Of a DNA stretch of 64,000 nucleotides, positions 11,031 to 20,594 are shown in pieces. Every line of letters starts with the position of its first letter. Position 1 is the stretch's first letter. The notes under the pieces were generated by a model that made no database searches, was not told where the DNA came from, and was given only the letters and a program-made list of their open reading frames with translations. The stretch spans positions 124,001-188,000 of the forward strand of contig NZ_JOFT01000028.1 in assembly GCF_000725805.1 (NCBI RefSeq), written 5' to 3'. Both the position numbers and the translations under genes were made by a program. The stretch is from Streptomyces xanthophaeus. Its GTDB lineage: Bacteria > Actinomycetota > Actinomycetes > Streptomycetales > Streptomycetaceae.

Positions 11031-13109
11031 TCAGGGGCGAACCGTGCCCAACTGCTCTGCCAGCTCGACCGGGTCGGTCGTAGGCCGCGCGCAGACGAAA
11101 TGTCGACACACGTACGCCGTGGGAAGGTCGCGCACGAGAGTGCGCTCGGTCAGGAGGGGGAACTCACCGCCACTGCCGTCCTCCGCACGCGGAAGACCGA
11201 CCGCCACCACCGCCCCAGGAGCCGTCCCCAGCAACGCGGTCCGGTGCAGCACGGCCCGCGCCTCGTCCTCCGGATGACCCACGACCGCGACCTCCCGCGG
11301 CCCGTCGAGGAGCGCCTCGGCGACCGCCAGCCCGTGCCCGATGAAGCGCGGGGCGCGCGGACCCAGGGCGTGCACCACCCCGAGCGCCCGCTCGGCGGCC
11401 GTGCGGTGGGCCTCCGATCCGGTGTGCGCGGCGTACGACAGCAGGGCGCCCGCAGCCGCCGTCCAGCCCGAGGGGGCCGCGGTGTCAGTGGGGTCCTGCG
11501 GCCGCCTGATCAGCTGCTCGGCGTCGTGTGCGGTGTCGTAGAGCGAACCGTCCTCGGCGGTGAACCGGTCCAGGACCAGGTCCACGAGGAAACCGGCGAA
11601 CTCCAGCCAGACCCCCTCCCCGGTCACGGAGGCCAGCGCCAGGAAGCCCTCGGCCACGTCGCCGTAGTCCTCCAGCACCCCCGCGTTCGCACCGACCTGG
11701 CCGTCCCTGCTGGTCCGCGCCAGCCGGGCCCGCCCGTCCATGTGCACCCTGACCAGCAGGTCGGCGGCCTCGGTGGCCCGCTCGACGAGGTCGGGCCGCT
11801 CGAAGTACGCCCCGCACTCGGCGAGCGCCGCGATGGCCAGCCCGTTCCACGCGGCGACGATCTTGTCGTCCCGCCCGGGCGCCGGCCGCTGCGCCCGCGC
11901 GGCGAGCAGGCGCTCCTTGATCCCCGCGAGCCGCCCGGCGTCCGCGTCCGCGTCCGCCCCCGGCCCGTCCTCGGGCAGTTGGAGCACGGACGTGCCGTGC
12001 TCGAAGGTGCCCTCCTCGGTCACCCCGAAGCAGGCGGCGGCCAGCTCCCCTTCCGCCTCCCCGAGCACCTCGCGCAACTGGGCGGGGGTCCAGGCGTAGT
12101 ACGCCCCCTCGACGTGCTTCCCGGTCAGCGGGTCCTCACTGTCCGCGTCGAGGGCGGAGGCGAAGCCGCCCTGGTCCGTGCGCAGTTCCCGGACCATGAA
12201 GTCGGCCGTCTCCAGGGCCACCCGCCGCGCGAGATCCGACCCGGTGGCCCGCCACAGGTGCGCGTACACCCGGCACAGCAATGCATTGTCATAGAGCATC
12301 TTCTCGAAGTGGGGTACCAAGGTCCCATTGGGCTCGGGGCGCAGCACGTAGCGGTGGAACCCGCCTCCCACCTGGTCGAACAGGCTCGATCGCACCATGG
12401 CTTCGCAGGCGCCTTCGGCCATCTCCCTGGCGGCCTCGGAGCCGGTCCGGGCGTGGTGGCGGAGCAGGAACTCAACGACCATGCTCGGCGGGAACTTCGT
12501 GTCGCCTCCCCCGAACCAACCGCTCGACGGGTCGTATTCCCTGGTCAGCTGGAGCAGGGCGTTGCTCTGGGACTCGGCGGTCGGCAGCTCCGAGCCCCCC
12601 GCCCCGAGTGCGCGGCCGGCCAGGTCACGGGTGATCTTCTGCGCGACCTCGGCCACCTCCTCGCGTCGGCCGGCCCAGGCGGTCCGTACGCCTTCGAGCA
12701 CCTGCATGAACGAAGCCATCCCGTGCCGGGGCTCGGGAGGGAAGTAGGTACCGAAGTAGAAGGGCTCCCCTTCGGCCGACATGAAAACAGACATGGGCCA
12801 GCCGCCTTGGCCGGTCGCCATCTGCACCGCCTCCATGTAGACGGCGTCGACATCCGGCCGCTCCTCACGGTCCACCTTGATGTTGACGAAGTGTTCGTTC
12901 ATGTATGCGGCCGTCAGCTCGTCCTCGAAGGACTCGTGCGCCATCACATGGCACCAGTGACACGCGCTATAGCCGACGCTCAGGAACACGGGCACATCGC
13001 GCCGACGGGCCTCCTCGAAAGCCGCCGGCTCCCACGGCCACCAGTCCACGGGATTGTCCGCATGCTGGAGGAGGTAGGGGGACGTGGCCTGCGCAAGTCG
13101 GTTGGACAT
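11031..13109 (-). CDS. DUF255 thioredoxin-domain protein (YyaL/SSP411 family)
   Basis: A 692-residue cytosolic protein of the YyaL family. Residues 1-~165 are a thioredoxin-like domain with CHWC at 50-53 in the family's invariant [13 protein letters not shown] context. The rest is an (alpha/alpha)6 barrel related to N-acylglucosamine 2-epimerases and glucoside hydrolases, with [12 protein letters not shown] and GGFHRY signatures. The biochemical role is not established in bacteria. ATG 13109 is chosen because AAGGA lies seven bases before it. The upstream ATG at 13127 has no such site. It lies downstream of the recombinase gene on the same strand but 96 bases away, so it is probably separately expressed. 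Confidence 0.92.
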   Translation of the reverse strand: MSNRLAQATSPYLLQHADNPVDWWPWEPAAFEEARRRDVPVFLSVGYSACHWCHVMAHESFEDELTAAYMNEHFVNIKVDREERPDVDAVYMEAVQMATGQGGWPMSVFMSAEGEPFYFGTYFPPEPRHGMASFMQVLEGVRTAWAGRREEVAEVAQKITRDLAGRALGAGGSELPTAESQSNALLQLTREYDPSSGWFGGGDTKFPPSMVVEFLLRHHARTGSEAAREMAEGACEAMVRSSLFDQVGGGFHRYVLRPEPNGTLVPHFEKMLYDNALLCRVYAHLWRATGSDLARRVALETADFMVRELRTDQGGFASALDADSEDPLTGKHVEGAYYAWTPAQLREVLGEAEGELAAACFGVTEEGTFEHGTSVLQLPEDGPGADADADAGRLAGIKERLLAARAQRPAPGRDDKIVAAWNGLAIAALAECGAYFERPDLVERATEAADLLVRVHMDGRARLARTSRDGQVGANAGVLEDYGDVAEGFLALASVTGEGVWLEFAGFLVDLVLDRFTAEDGSLYDTAHDAEQLIRRPQDPTDTAAPSGWTAAAGALLSYAAHTGSEAHRTAAERALGVVHALGPRAPRFIGHGLAVAEALLDGPREVAVVGHPEDEARAVLHRTALLGTAPGAVVAVGLPRAEDGSGGEFPLLTERTLVRDLPTAYVCRHFVCARPTTDPVELAEQLGTVRP

Positions 13110-13205
13110 GCACACATCCTTACGCACCCCGCAACGCCCCGCCCAGGCGCCACGAGGGTAAGGCCGCCAGACGGAACGGACGCACGGCCTCCCGAGACGA
13201 CCGAT

Positions 13206-14864
13206 TCACCTTTCGGCAGCTTCCGCCCTCTTCGAGAGCCAGTCGAAGTCGATCCGCTCGAGAATCGGGGTGTGGTCCCCCCGGCGGGACGCCGGCCTGA
13301 CCGTGATGCCGTTCTTCCCTAGAGCACACTTCAAGAGGATGCGCTTGTCCGCCATGTCAGCCTTCCCCCAGGCCTCCCTGAGGTGCTCGACCTGCAGGAG
13401 CGACGTGAAGTCGGCTTCGGCGTCCAGGGACTCCAGAGTCGCGGTCACGCTCTCGATGACGGCTCGCTGCCCCTCGCCCAGCTCCACGAAGCGCTCCTCG
13501 TCCATCTTCCCGTACACATAGAAGTCGTCTTCGAGCTTCTTCACTCTCTCCAGTGCGGCTTCGAGCGCCCTCTGGGCCTCGCGCTTCTTCGCCTGCGTCC
13601 CAGGGTCCGCAAAAGCGATCCACCGCCGGGCCATCTCCGTGATCACCGGGTCATCCGGCTCCAGCCCTGTGATGTGATCGACCCATGCCCGTCCGACCGC
13701 GTGGTCCAACCGGTCGGCGAGCGTCACGACGCCCTCGCAGACGGACGTGCCGCGCGTCTGCCGGACCTCGCACCGGTAGCGCCCTCCACGGTGGCTCATC
13801 GGGCCACCGCACCGCTCGAGCTCCCCGGAGCCCTTCTTGTCCCGCATCCGCCCGCACCGGTAGCTGCCCGTACCGAGGTACTTCGCTTCCGGCTTCCCCT
13901 TCGCCCAGCGGTCATCGGTCCGCTCGGCGATCAGTGCCTTGATCCTGAACCACTCCGCGGGGGTCACGACTCCCTCGCCGCACATGACGATCTCGCCCCT
14001 TTCATTGCGCAAGGGCTCTCCGTAACCCTCCCAGCTGTCCAGGGGGTTGCCGTGCCCGTCCGTCTTGCGCCGCCGGATCGGCACCATGCCGGCGAACAAG
14101 GGGGACTGGGCGAGCTTGCTCACGGCCGTGGGTGACCAGGTGGCCCCGCTCCGGGTCCGGCGACCCTCCTCGTTGAGCTTGTGCGCCGTGTCCTTCGTCG
14201 TCTTCTTGTCCAGCAACAGGTCCGCGAGCCGACGGGCCGTGTCGTACTCGTCCCCGTGGTGTTCGACCGTGCCGCTTCCCGGAGTGCTGCGGAGCCCGAA
14301 CGGCGGCCTACCCGTTCCGCGTCGCCCTTCCGCCTTGTGCGCGTCGTGGCCCGCCTTGACGCGCTTCGCGATGTCCTTCGCCTCTTCCCGGGCACGCTCG
14401 CTCAGGATGGCGAAGACGATGCGTCCGCCCTTGGACGAGTCCAGCCCCTCGGACACGGACACGAGTCGGGACTGCCGGCGGTCGAACTCGTCGAGCATCC
14501 GGCCTACGGCTCCCATGCCCCGCCGGTCGAAGCGGTCCGTCTTCCACACCCCGAGCGTCTTGGACCTGCCGTCCATGACGGCTTGTGTGGCCTTCTCGAA
14601 CTCCTGCCGCCGTACGTAGGTCTTGGATGCCGAAAGCTGTTCGAACCAGACGTGCCGGATCTGCAGCCCCTCCGCCCGCGCCCAGCGCGCCAGGTCCCGC
14701 AGATGCCCCCGCAGGGTGGCCAGGTCCTCCTTCTTGTTGCTCCGCCGCAGATAGGCGTCCATGAGCTTCGACGGCTCCGCCGTGGCCGGCTTGTCCAGCC
14801 CCATGGCCTCCAGCGCCTCTTGGCCGAGCCCCAGACCGACCAGTGTCGTGTGATCCTCGCGCAC
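13206..14864 (-). CDS. Large serine recombinase (orphan integrase)
   Basis: A 552-residue site-specific recombinase. The N-terminal resolvase-type domain carries the nucleophile at about Ser42 in AYLRRSNK and the arginines of TDRFDRRG. A recombinase DNA-binding domain follows, then a zinc ribbon (CGRM, CGGP, YRCE and VCEG cysteines, ~residues 330-375), a coiled coil rich in KKREAQ and KKLEDD, and a C-terminal DNA-binding part. All modules of phage-type integrases are present, so it appears intact. The start GTG 14864 follows a strong AAGGAGGAGGGGG. No excisionase, phage or conjugation genes adjoin it, and no duplicated att core was found by eye on either side. Confidence 0.9.
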   Translation of the reverse strand: MREDHTTLVGLGLGQEALEAMGLDKPATAEPSKLMDAYLRRSNKKEDLATLRGHLRDLARWARAEGLQIRHVWFEQLSASKTYVRRQEFEKATQAVMDGRSKTLGVWKTDRFDRRGMGAVGRMLDEFDRRQSRLVSVSEGLDSSKGGRIVFAILSERAREEAKDIAKRVKAGHDAHKAEGRRGTGRPPFGLRSTPGSGTVEHHGDEYDTARRLADLLLDKKTTKDTAHKLNEEGRRTRSGATWSPTAVSKLAQSPLFAGMVPIRRRKTDGHGNPLDSWEGYGEPLRNERGEIVMCGEGVVTPAEWFRIKALIAERTDDRWAKGKPEAKYLGTGSYRCGRMRDKKGSGELERCGGPMSHRGGRYRCEVRQTRGTSVCEGVVTLADRLDHAVGRAWVDHITGLEPDDPVITEMARRWIAFADPGTQAKKREAQRALEAALERVKKLEDDFYVYGKMDEERFVELGEGQRAVIESVTATLESLDAEADFTSLLQVEHLREAWGKADMADKRILLKCALGKNGITVRPASRRGDHTPILERIDFDWLSKRAEAAER

Positions 14865-14982
14865 TGCAACCCCCTCCTCCTTCAAGGAAAAAGGTACGGA
14901 AGGCATGGATCTCGGACATGGGCTTTCCCGAAGTGAGGCACTATCCACTCGTGGTTCACGGAGCCCCCTTCCGGGCCGCGGA

Positions 14983-15747
14983 TCAGCGCCGAAGGAGCGG
15001 GGACAGGTCGGTGGTCCAGGCGGTGTGGGTGCGGGTCCACGTGGCGGCGCAGCCCTCGCGGGCGGGGGTGGCCAGGTCCGGGTGGCGGGCCGGGGCCCGG
15101 CCGTAGACCGCGCAGCGGTGCGCTTCGGCGCGGGCGGCGGCGGGGGCGTGTTCGTCCGTCGGGTCGGGCTCGGGGTCGGCCGCGGCCGCCAGGTCGTAGG
15201 CGCGGGCGGCGGTCAGCAGGGTGTCCTCGCCCTCCGGGTGGCCGCGCAGGAGCATCAGCTGGGCGAAGCGGTCGGCGGCGTCCTCCTCGGCCCGCTCCCC
15301 CGCGTCCGGGAGGTCGAGGGCGTCCACGAGGGCGTGGCCCGCCTCGTGGTGGACGGTCTCGCGTACGACGGCGGCGAGGTCCTCGTCGGGGCGTGCGGAC
15401 CGGGCGCGTTCGAAGAGTTCGCGTTCCTCGGCCAGGTCGTCGTAGCAGAGCTCGATGCGCTGCTCGGCGGGGTCGTAGCCGGTGCCCTCGCCGGCGCAGG
15501 AGCGGGCGAGGACGGTGACCCGGTGGGGCAGGTCGAGGTAGGCGTTGAGGTCGGCGAGGGCGGACTCGGGCAGGGCCCGGTCCTTCAGGAAGCGGGCGGC
15601 CTCCTCGTCGGCGGGCGCGGGCCGTTCGTAGCGGAGCACGAAGCCCTTGGCGGGGCGTTCCGGGGCGCATCCGGGTAGGGAGAGCAGCAGGGCCGCGGCC
15701 GTGCAGAGGGCCGCCGCGGCGGCGCCCCGTCGGCGGGCGGCGCTCAC
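14983..15747 (-). CDS. Secreted lipoprotein with HExxH metallopeptidase motif
   Basis: From GTG 15747 this is a 254-residue lipoprotein. Its signal sequence is Arg-rich then hydrophobic, and ends LSLPGC with the lipid-modified Cys at 27. The mature part has HHEAGH at 133-138, a zinc-protease signature, and EEDAADRF ~25 residues later as a candidate third ligand. This is the pattern of DUF4344 putative metallopeptidases. The protein should be attached to the outer face of the membrane. The substrate is unknown. No ribosome binding site precedes the GTG. Its start overlaps the stop of a short upstream ORF with a good site, which suggests coupled translation. Confidence 0.8.
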   Translation of the reverse strand: MSAARRRGAAAAALCTAAALLLSLPGCAPERPAKGFVLRYERPAPADEEAARFLKDRALPESALADLNAYLDLPHRVTVLARSCAGEGTGYDPAEQRIELCYDDLAEERELFERARSARPDEDLAAVVRETVHHEAGHALVDALDLPDAGERAEEDAADRFAQLMLLRGHPEGEDTLLTAARAYDLAAAADPEPDPTDEHAPAAARAEAHRCAVYGRAPARHPDLATPAREGCAATWTRTHTAWTTDLSPLLRR

Positions 15748-15800
15748 GCCGGTGTGCGGGCGCGGGCGGCGGTCGGCTGCGCCATCTCTCGTACCGTCAT
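15744..15800 (-). CDS. 18-codon upstream ORF coupled to the lipoprotein gene
   Basis: ATG 15800 follows GAGGGGAAC, a good ribosome binding site. The ORF encodes 18 residues (starting MTVREMAQ) and its TGA overlaps the lipoprotein GTG as GTGA. The lipoprotein gene has no ribosome binding site of its own, so this leader probably delivers ribosomes to it. The peptide has no regulatory codon run that I can see. Confidence 0.5.
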   Translation of the reverse strand: MTVREMAQPTAARARTPA

Positions 15801-15950
15801 GTTCCCCTCGGTCCAGGCCACTTGGAAGTGTGTGTCCCGACTGTACGACCTTGACCGCTTCCCTCTGAAGTAGCTCAGATTCCCTCGCGCTCATGAGCGT
15901 CCCGCAGGACACTTGTGGCTCGTTGCCGGAGCTCTCCGAGGGGGATGCCG
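15748..15950. promoter_or_regulatory. Divergent control region, lipoprotein / NB-ARC gene
   Basis: A 203-base divergent intergenic region, partly taken by the leader ORF. Bases 15840-15890 are less GC-rich and include ccttgaccgcttccc, a possible -35 for the plus strand. No clear palindrome was found. Confidence 0.3.
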
Positions 15951-18900
15951 ATGCGGGACAGCCATCGCAGTGAGGCCGAGCGCCTGTTGGCCCGGGCCGT
16001 GGCGGAGGAGGGCCGGCGAGGGGCGGGCGCGGCGGGTGCACCGGTGACGCCCGGTGACCGGGAGGCCCTGCTGGCCCGCGGCAAGGAGGCACTGGACGCC
16101 CTCGCGGCGAGCGCCGCACCGGAGTACGAGGCGTACGTGCGGGCCCTGGACGAGGCGGCGGCCGGGAACGAGTCCCTGGGCCAGGCCTTCCGCCGCAACA
16201 GCGCCTCCACGGCCCTGCTGGTGACGGCGGTCGCCGCGGCGGCCGCCGTGGGGGCGGACCTGGCGCTCGGTGTCGCGGCGGGTACGGCGCTGACCGCCGG
16301 TGCCGTGGCGGGCGTCGCGGGGGCGGCGGCCACGGTGGCGAAGGTGACGGCCCTGCACCTGCCGGCCGCGAACCGGCGGGCCGGGGAGCAGGGCCGGCCG
16401 GGCGGCGCCGAACAGCTGAAACTGCAGTGGCTGTCGGCGCTGGAGGTACGCGGGATCCGGCCCTTCCTCGAACAGCAGCGTGCGGTGACGGCCGCCGCAC
16501 GGACGGCCCGGCCCTCCCACCTGGGCAAGGCCCGGACCCCGTCGGCGCAGTTGCGCGGCGCGGACCGCAGTGCGGAGGCCCGGCGGCGCAGCGTGCTGGA
16601 GCAGTCCTTCGGCCAGCTCCCGGACCCTGCCGGGCCGTTCGTGGGCCGGCGTGCGGAACTGACCCGGATCGCGCAGTGGGTGCAGGCGGCCCGGGCCAGT
16701 ACGGAGACCCGCCCGGTGGTGGTGGTCCTGCACGGCGAGCCTGGGTCGGGCCGCACGGCGCTGGCCCTGCGGGCGGCGCATGCGCTGCGGGACCAGTTCC
16801 GGGGCGCCTGCGTGGTGGACCTGCGGGGCGGCGACCCGGGGGCGGTCCCGGCCGGGCGGGGGCTGCGGGCCCCGAGTGTGGAGGCTCCGCTGTCGACGCG
16901 GGAGGCGCTGCTGCACCTGCTGAACCGGCTGGGCGCGCCCCGCGAGCAGTTGCTGTTCCGCGAGGGCGCTTCGGCGGAGCAGCAGGTGCGCAGGCTGGGC
17001 GAGCTGTACCACCAGCACCTGCTGGGGCTGCCGGTGACGGTGGTGCTGGACGATGCGGCGGATCCGGCGCAGGTGCGGCAGCTGGTGCCGGAGCGGTCCG
17101 AGAGCCTGGTGCTGGTGACGGCCCGGGAGCCGCTGGAGCTCCCCGCGGACCTGGCGGCGTGGGTGCACCAGCTGCCGGTGGAGCGGCTCGCGGAGGCAGA
17201 CGCGGCGGAGCTGCTTCGGGGCCCGGGCGCTCCCGGCGCGGGCGCTCCCGGCGCGGGCGCTCCGGGCGCGGACGGCGCCGGCACACCCGCCGGGGCCGCC
17301 GCCGTGCTCGACGCGGTGGCGGTGGCGGAGGCGGCCGGCGGGCTGCCGCTCGCGCTGCGGATGCTGGCCCCGCTGGCCCGCGCGGGCACGGCTCCCGGAG
17401 CGGAAGCCCTGGCGGCAGCCGGAGCGGAAGCCCTGGCGGAGACCGGGGCCGGTCACCCGGTCGAGCGTGCGCTGCGCGCGGCCGACGCGGGCCTGGCCGG
17501 GCCCGCGCGGCAGCTGCTGCGGCGGCTCCCGCTGGCCGGGCGGGCCTCCCTCGGCGGTGCGGCGGCCGCCGCACTGGCCGACGTACCGGAACAGGCGGCC
17601 CTGCGGACCCTGGAGGAGCTGTGGGAGGCCGGGCTGATCGAGCGGGTGCGCGGGCAGCGGTTCCGGATGCACGACGCGGTGCGTGCGTACGCGGCGGCGC
17701 GGCTCGCGGACGAGGAGGACCGGGCGGAGGCCGCGGCGGCGCACGGGCGGCTGATCCGCACCTACGCGCAGCTGGCCGACGCGGTGATCCGGATGGTCGA
17801 CGGGAAGATGTCGACGCGCGCGGACCAGTTCGGCGGCCACGGGTTCACCTCCCTGGACGCGGCGCTGCGCTGGCTGGACGACGAGTCGAGCTTCATCACG
17901 GCGGCGCTGCGGCACTCGGAGGGCGTCGACCAGCAGGCGGTGCTGGACCTGCTGGGGGCACTGTGCGACTTCTGCCTGCTGCGCGGCGACCTGTACCGGC
18001 TCGGTGAGATCGACGAGCTGACGCAGGCGGTCGCGGCCGCATCCGCGTCCGCCGTGGGCGGTGACGGCGCGGCCGGGCGGGACGGCGGGGGCCAGCAGGG
18101 GCGGCTGGTGCGGTCGGTGCGCTGGCGCACCGGTATCGCCGCGCGGCAGCTGGGCGAGCTGGACAAGGCGCGGACCACCCTGACGTCGGTGGTGGACCAG
18201 TACAAGGAGGCGCAGCAGGAGGCGGGCGCGGCGATGGCGCTCATCTCGCTCGGGATCACCCTGCACCACCAGGGGAACCTGCCGGAGGCGGCGGCCCGGA
18301 TCCGGGAGGCGCTCGTCCTCCAGGAGCCGGCGGAGCTGGCGGGCGACCGGGCGTGGGGGCTGCACGCGCTGGCGGCGGTGGAGCGGGACCTGGCGCACCT
18401 GGGCGAGGCGACGGCGCTGCTGGACCGCTCGCTGGAGCTGCACCGGGAGAACGAGAGCGTCCACGGGGAGGCCTGGGCGCACTTCCAGCTGGGCCAGGTG
18501 TACCTGCGGCTGGGCTCGGTCGCGAAGGCGGAGGTGGAGCTGCGCCGGGCCCTGGACCTGTACGGGCGCACGCGCGACGACCGCGGCGAGGCGTGGGCGC
18601 TGACCCAGCTGGGCCGGGCCCGGGTGGTGGACGGGGATCCGGGGCCGGCGGTGGAGCGGCTGCGCGAGGCGCTGGCCCGGCACCGGGAGGCGGAGGACGC
18701 GCGCGGCGAGGCGTGGACGCTGTACTACCTCGGGCAGGCGCTGGAGGAGGGTGGCGAGCGCGACCAGGCGGTACGGGAGCTGGAGCGGGCCCGGACGATG
18801 TTCTCGCGGATGCGGGACGTCTACGGGCTGGCGCACGCGCGGCACCACTCGGGCCGGGTCACCCGGGACCAGCGGGCGGCGCAGACGGGCAACCTGCGCA

Positions 18901-19361
18901 ACTCCGGCTTCGCGCGGCAGCTGCTGGTGGACGCGCGGGCGGACTTCCGGCGGATCGGCCTGGCCCACGGCGAGGCGTGGACCTGCCTGGAGCTGGCGGT
19001 GGTGGACGCGGGCAACGCGAAGGTCTCGCAGGCGCTGGGGCTGTGCGAGGAGGCGGTGCGGCTGTTCATCTCCTACGGGGACCGGCGCGGGGAGGACTGG
19101 GCCCGCTTCCTGCGGTGCACGCTGCTGCCGTACGCGGTCCCCGGGGCCCCGGAGGAGGCGCGGGCGGAGCTGGCGCGGCTGGCGCAGGCGCCGCATCCGG
19201 CGCGCGAGGGGCGCCTTGAGGACTGCCTGGAGACGTACGGGGTGGTGCTGGGCCGGGGGGTGGACCCTTCGGAGGGCTGGCAGGCGTGGCGTCTGGGCCT
19301 GGTCCCGGGCCTCCACTCCCGCGAGGTCATGGGCGTCCCGACCCCACCCCGCCCGTCCTGA
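15951..19361 (+). CDS. NB-ARC ATPase with TPR repeats, membrane segment
   Basis: A 1136-residue STAND-type protein. The ATG at 15951 is chosen over 15945 because CGAGGGGG is then six bases away. Residues ~85-138 are strongly hydrophobic (two helices), unusual for this class and suggesting membrane anchoring. The NB-ARC core begins at FVGRRAEL; Walker A is GEPGSGRT (262-269) with Arg268 in place of the usual Lys; Walker B is VVLDDAAD. A winged-helix-like part follows (FRMHDAVRAYAA), then about eight tetratricopeptide repeats rich in GEAW. STAND proteins switch on ATP binding after the repeats sense a ligand. There is no fused SARP or other obvious effector domain, so it may act as a scaffold or sensor. 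Confidence 0.85.
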   Translation: MRDSHRSEAERLLARAVAEEGRRGAGAAGAPVTPGDREALLARGKEALDALAASAAPEYEAYVRALDEAAAGNESLGQAFRRNSASTALLVTAVAAAAAVGADLALGVAAGTALTAGAVAGVAGAAATVAKVTALHLPAANRRAGEQGRPGGAEQLKLQWLSALEVRGIRPFLEQQRAVTAAARTARPSHLGKARTPSAQLRGADRSAEARRRSVLEQSFGQLPDPAGPFVGRRAELTRIAQWVQAARASTETRPVVVVLHGEPGSGRTALALRAAHALRDQFRGACVVDLRGGDPGAVPAGRGLRAPSVEAPLSTREALLHLLNRLGAPREQLLFREGASAEQQVRRLGELYHQHLLGLPVTVVLDDAADPAQVRQLVPERSESLVLVTAREPLELPADLAAWVHQLPVERLAEADAAELLRGPGAPGAGAPGAGAPGADGAGTPAGAAAVLDAVAVAEAAGGLPLALRMLAPLARAGTAPGAEALAAAGAEALAETGAGHPVERALRAADAGLAGPARQLLRRLPLAGRASLGGAAAAALADVPEQAALRTLEELWEAGLIERVRGQRFRMHDAVRAYAAARLADEEDRAEAAAAHGRLIRTYAQLADAVIRMVDGKMSTRADQFGGHGFTSLDAALRWLDDESSFITAALRHSEGVDQQAVLDLLGALCDFCLLRGDLYRLGEIDELTQAVAAASASAVGGDGAAGRDGGGQQGRLVRSVRWRTGIAARQLGELDKARTTLTSVVDQYKEAQQEAGAAMALISLGITLHHQGNLPEAAARIREALVLQEPAELAGDRAWGLHALAAVERDLAHLGEATALLDRSLELHRENESVHGEAWAHFQLGQVYLRLGSVAKAEVELRRALDLYGRTRDDRGEAWALTQLGRARVVDGDPGPAVERLREALARHREAEDARGEAWTLYYLGQALEEGGERDQAVRELERARTMFSRMRDVYGLAHARHHSGRVTRDQRAAQTGNLRNSGFARQLLVDARADFRRIGLAHGEAWTCLELAVVDAGNAKVSQALGLCEEAVRLFISYGDRRGEDWARFLRCTLLPYAVPGAPEEARAELARLAQAPHPAREGRLEDCLETYGVVLGRGVDPSEGWQAWRLGLVPGLHSREVMGVPTPPRPS

Positions 19362-19719
19362 GCCGCCCGCAGTGGGCTGCCGCCGGCACCGGCAAGCCGC
19401 CCGCGAGCCGCCCGCCGTGGGCGGCCGCCCTGGGACGACTGCGGCGGGTCGCCAGCCCTGAGGCCTCTGCGGAGAGCCGACGGCGGTGGGCCGCCCGCCG
19501 TGAGGCCACCCCGGCGAGCCGGCCGCCCCTCAGGCGCCCGGGGCGAGCCGCGCTCGCGTGACGCACGGCGTGAGCCTCAGCCGTGGGCCGCCCACCGTGG
19601 GCCGCCCGCCGTGGGCCTCCCGCCGCGGGCCTCCCGCCGCGGGCCTCCCGCCGTGAGCCGCCAGCAGTGGGCCTCCCGCCGCGCGTCGGCCCGCCCGGCC
19701 GGGCGGTCGGTCGGAGCGG
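19362..19719. repeat. GC-rich degenerate repeat region
   Basis: No gene is seen in these 358 bases. From ~19560 to 19690 the sequence repeats a ~15-base unit of the form gggcctcccgccgc many times with small changes, on a background of gccgcccgccgtggg blocks starting near 19366. The unit is self-complementary in part and could form alternative hairpins, ending transcription of both converging genes. Confidence 0.75.
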
Positions 19720-20262
19720 TCACGCCGTCCAGGTGTGTTCCTCGACGGGGCCGTGGGCCGAGGGGGGCTCCTCCAGGCTCGACCGGAGCTTCTCGTGCGC
19801 GCCGGCGCCGCGGAGGCTGATGCCCCAGTAATGGCCGGGGTCCAGGAGGAGCCGCGTCCCGTACTCGAACTCGATCTCCAGGGCGCGCACCGTACCGGCC
19901 GCGAGGTCCGACTCCCGGTTGAGGAGGTAGCGGACGCCGACGACGCCCTGCGGTTCGTCGAGGTGCTGGTCGCCGCAGGACAGCAGGACGAACTCGTCGT
20001 CCTCGGGGTCGAGCACGGCCGGGAAGCCGGGCCGGTCGACCTCGCGGATGCCCAGCTGTCCGTGGCCGCCCAGCGACTCGAAGCGGATCCAGCCCACGGC
20101 GCCCGCCCCGTCCTCCACCACCAGGTAGACGGGGCCGGCCAGGGGGACCGCCCGCGGCCAGCCCTCGTCATGGTCGAGCCATCCGGCGCGGCGCACGTCG
20201 ATCGCCCGCCTGCCGCGCAGGGGTGCGAAGACGGGCTCGAAGTCGTGCGGGTAGGCGGTCAT
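19720..20262 (-). CDS. Conserved-looking protein of unknown function
   Basis: A 180-residue soluble protein from ATG 20262. A GTG 15 bases upstream is possible. I cannot assign a family. It is acidic, has no signal peptide or membrane segment, and is rich in short beta-type stretches such as VYLVVEDG, VGWIRFES and RALEIEFEYG, with a single Cys in LLSCGDQH. The composition suggests a small all-beta enzyme or binding protein. It is separated from the upstream operon by a likely terminator. Confidence 0.6.
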   Translation of the reverse strand: MTAYPHDFEPVFAPLRGRRAIDVRRAGWLDHDEGWPRAVPLAGPVYLVVEDGAGAVGWIRFESLGGHGQLGIREVDRPGFPAVLDPEDDEFVLLSCGDQHLDEPQGVVGVRYLLNRESDLAAGTVRALEIEFEYGTRLLLDPGHYWGISLRGAGAHEKLRSSLEEPPSAHGPVEEHTWTA

Positions 20263-20303
20263 CCGATGATCATGCACGCCCCGAAGCGCGGAGAACACGC
20301 GCA

Positions 20304-20325
20304 GAAACGGCCGCCCTGCCGTTTC
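20304..20325 (-). terminator. Hairpin terminator after the mca operon
   Basis: gaaacggc (20304-20311) pairs with gccgtttc (20318-20325) around a six-base loop. It is 34 bases past the stop of the small membrane protein that ends the mca operon. Confidence 0.55.
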
Positions 20326-20358
20326 GCACGGTCCGGGGCGGCCGTCACACGAGGGGTC

Positions 20359-20592
20359 CTACGGGGCCCGGGTGCCGTCCGCGGCGCGGCCGGCGGGGGC
20401 GGTCGGCTCCGGGGCCTCCTGGAAGTTCACCCGGCCCATGTGCCGGCTCATGGACTTCATCAGGCCCCACACGCCGAGGGCGAGGGCCGCGAACACGAGG
20501 AAACCCAGGACTCCCGGGGTCACCTTGTTCTTGTCGAAGGTGTCCCCTGCCAGCGGAAGGAGCTCGTTCAGTGCTGCCTGCGTAGCGCTCAT
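20359..20592 (-). CDS. Single-pass small membrane protein
   Basis: A 77-residue protein with one central hydrophobic helix (~28-47), a short acidic/neutral N-terminus and a Pro/Ala-rich tail. Its ATG lies two bases after the mca stop codon, so it is co-translated with mca. No enzyme motif is present. It may help place the amidase near an exporter for the mercapturic acid product, which is only a suggestion. Confidence 0.7.
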   Translation of the reverse strand: MSATQAALNELLPLAGDTFDKNKVTPGVLGFLVFAALALGVWGLMKSMSRHMGRVNFQEAPEPTAPAGRAADGTRAP

Positions 20593-20594
20593 AG

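Noticed and set aside
14865..14982. Attachment site next to the serine recombinase
   Set aside because: Comparing this stretch with 13110-13205 by eye gave only scattered matches of up to eight bases, too short for an att core.
14983..17574. 863-codon minus frame joined to the lipoprotein gene
   Set aside because: The upstream two thirds are antisense to the NB-ARC gene and Pro/Arg-rich. The lipoprotein signal peptide begins at 15747.
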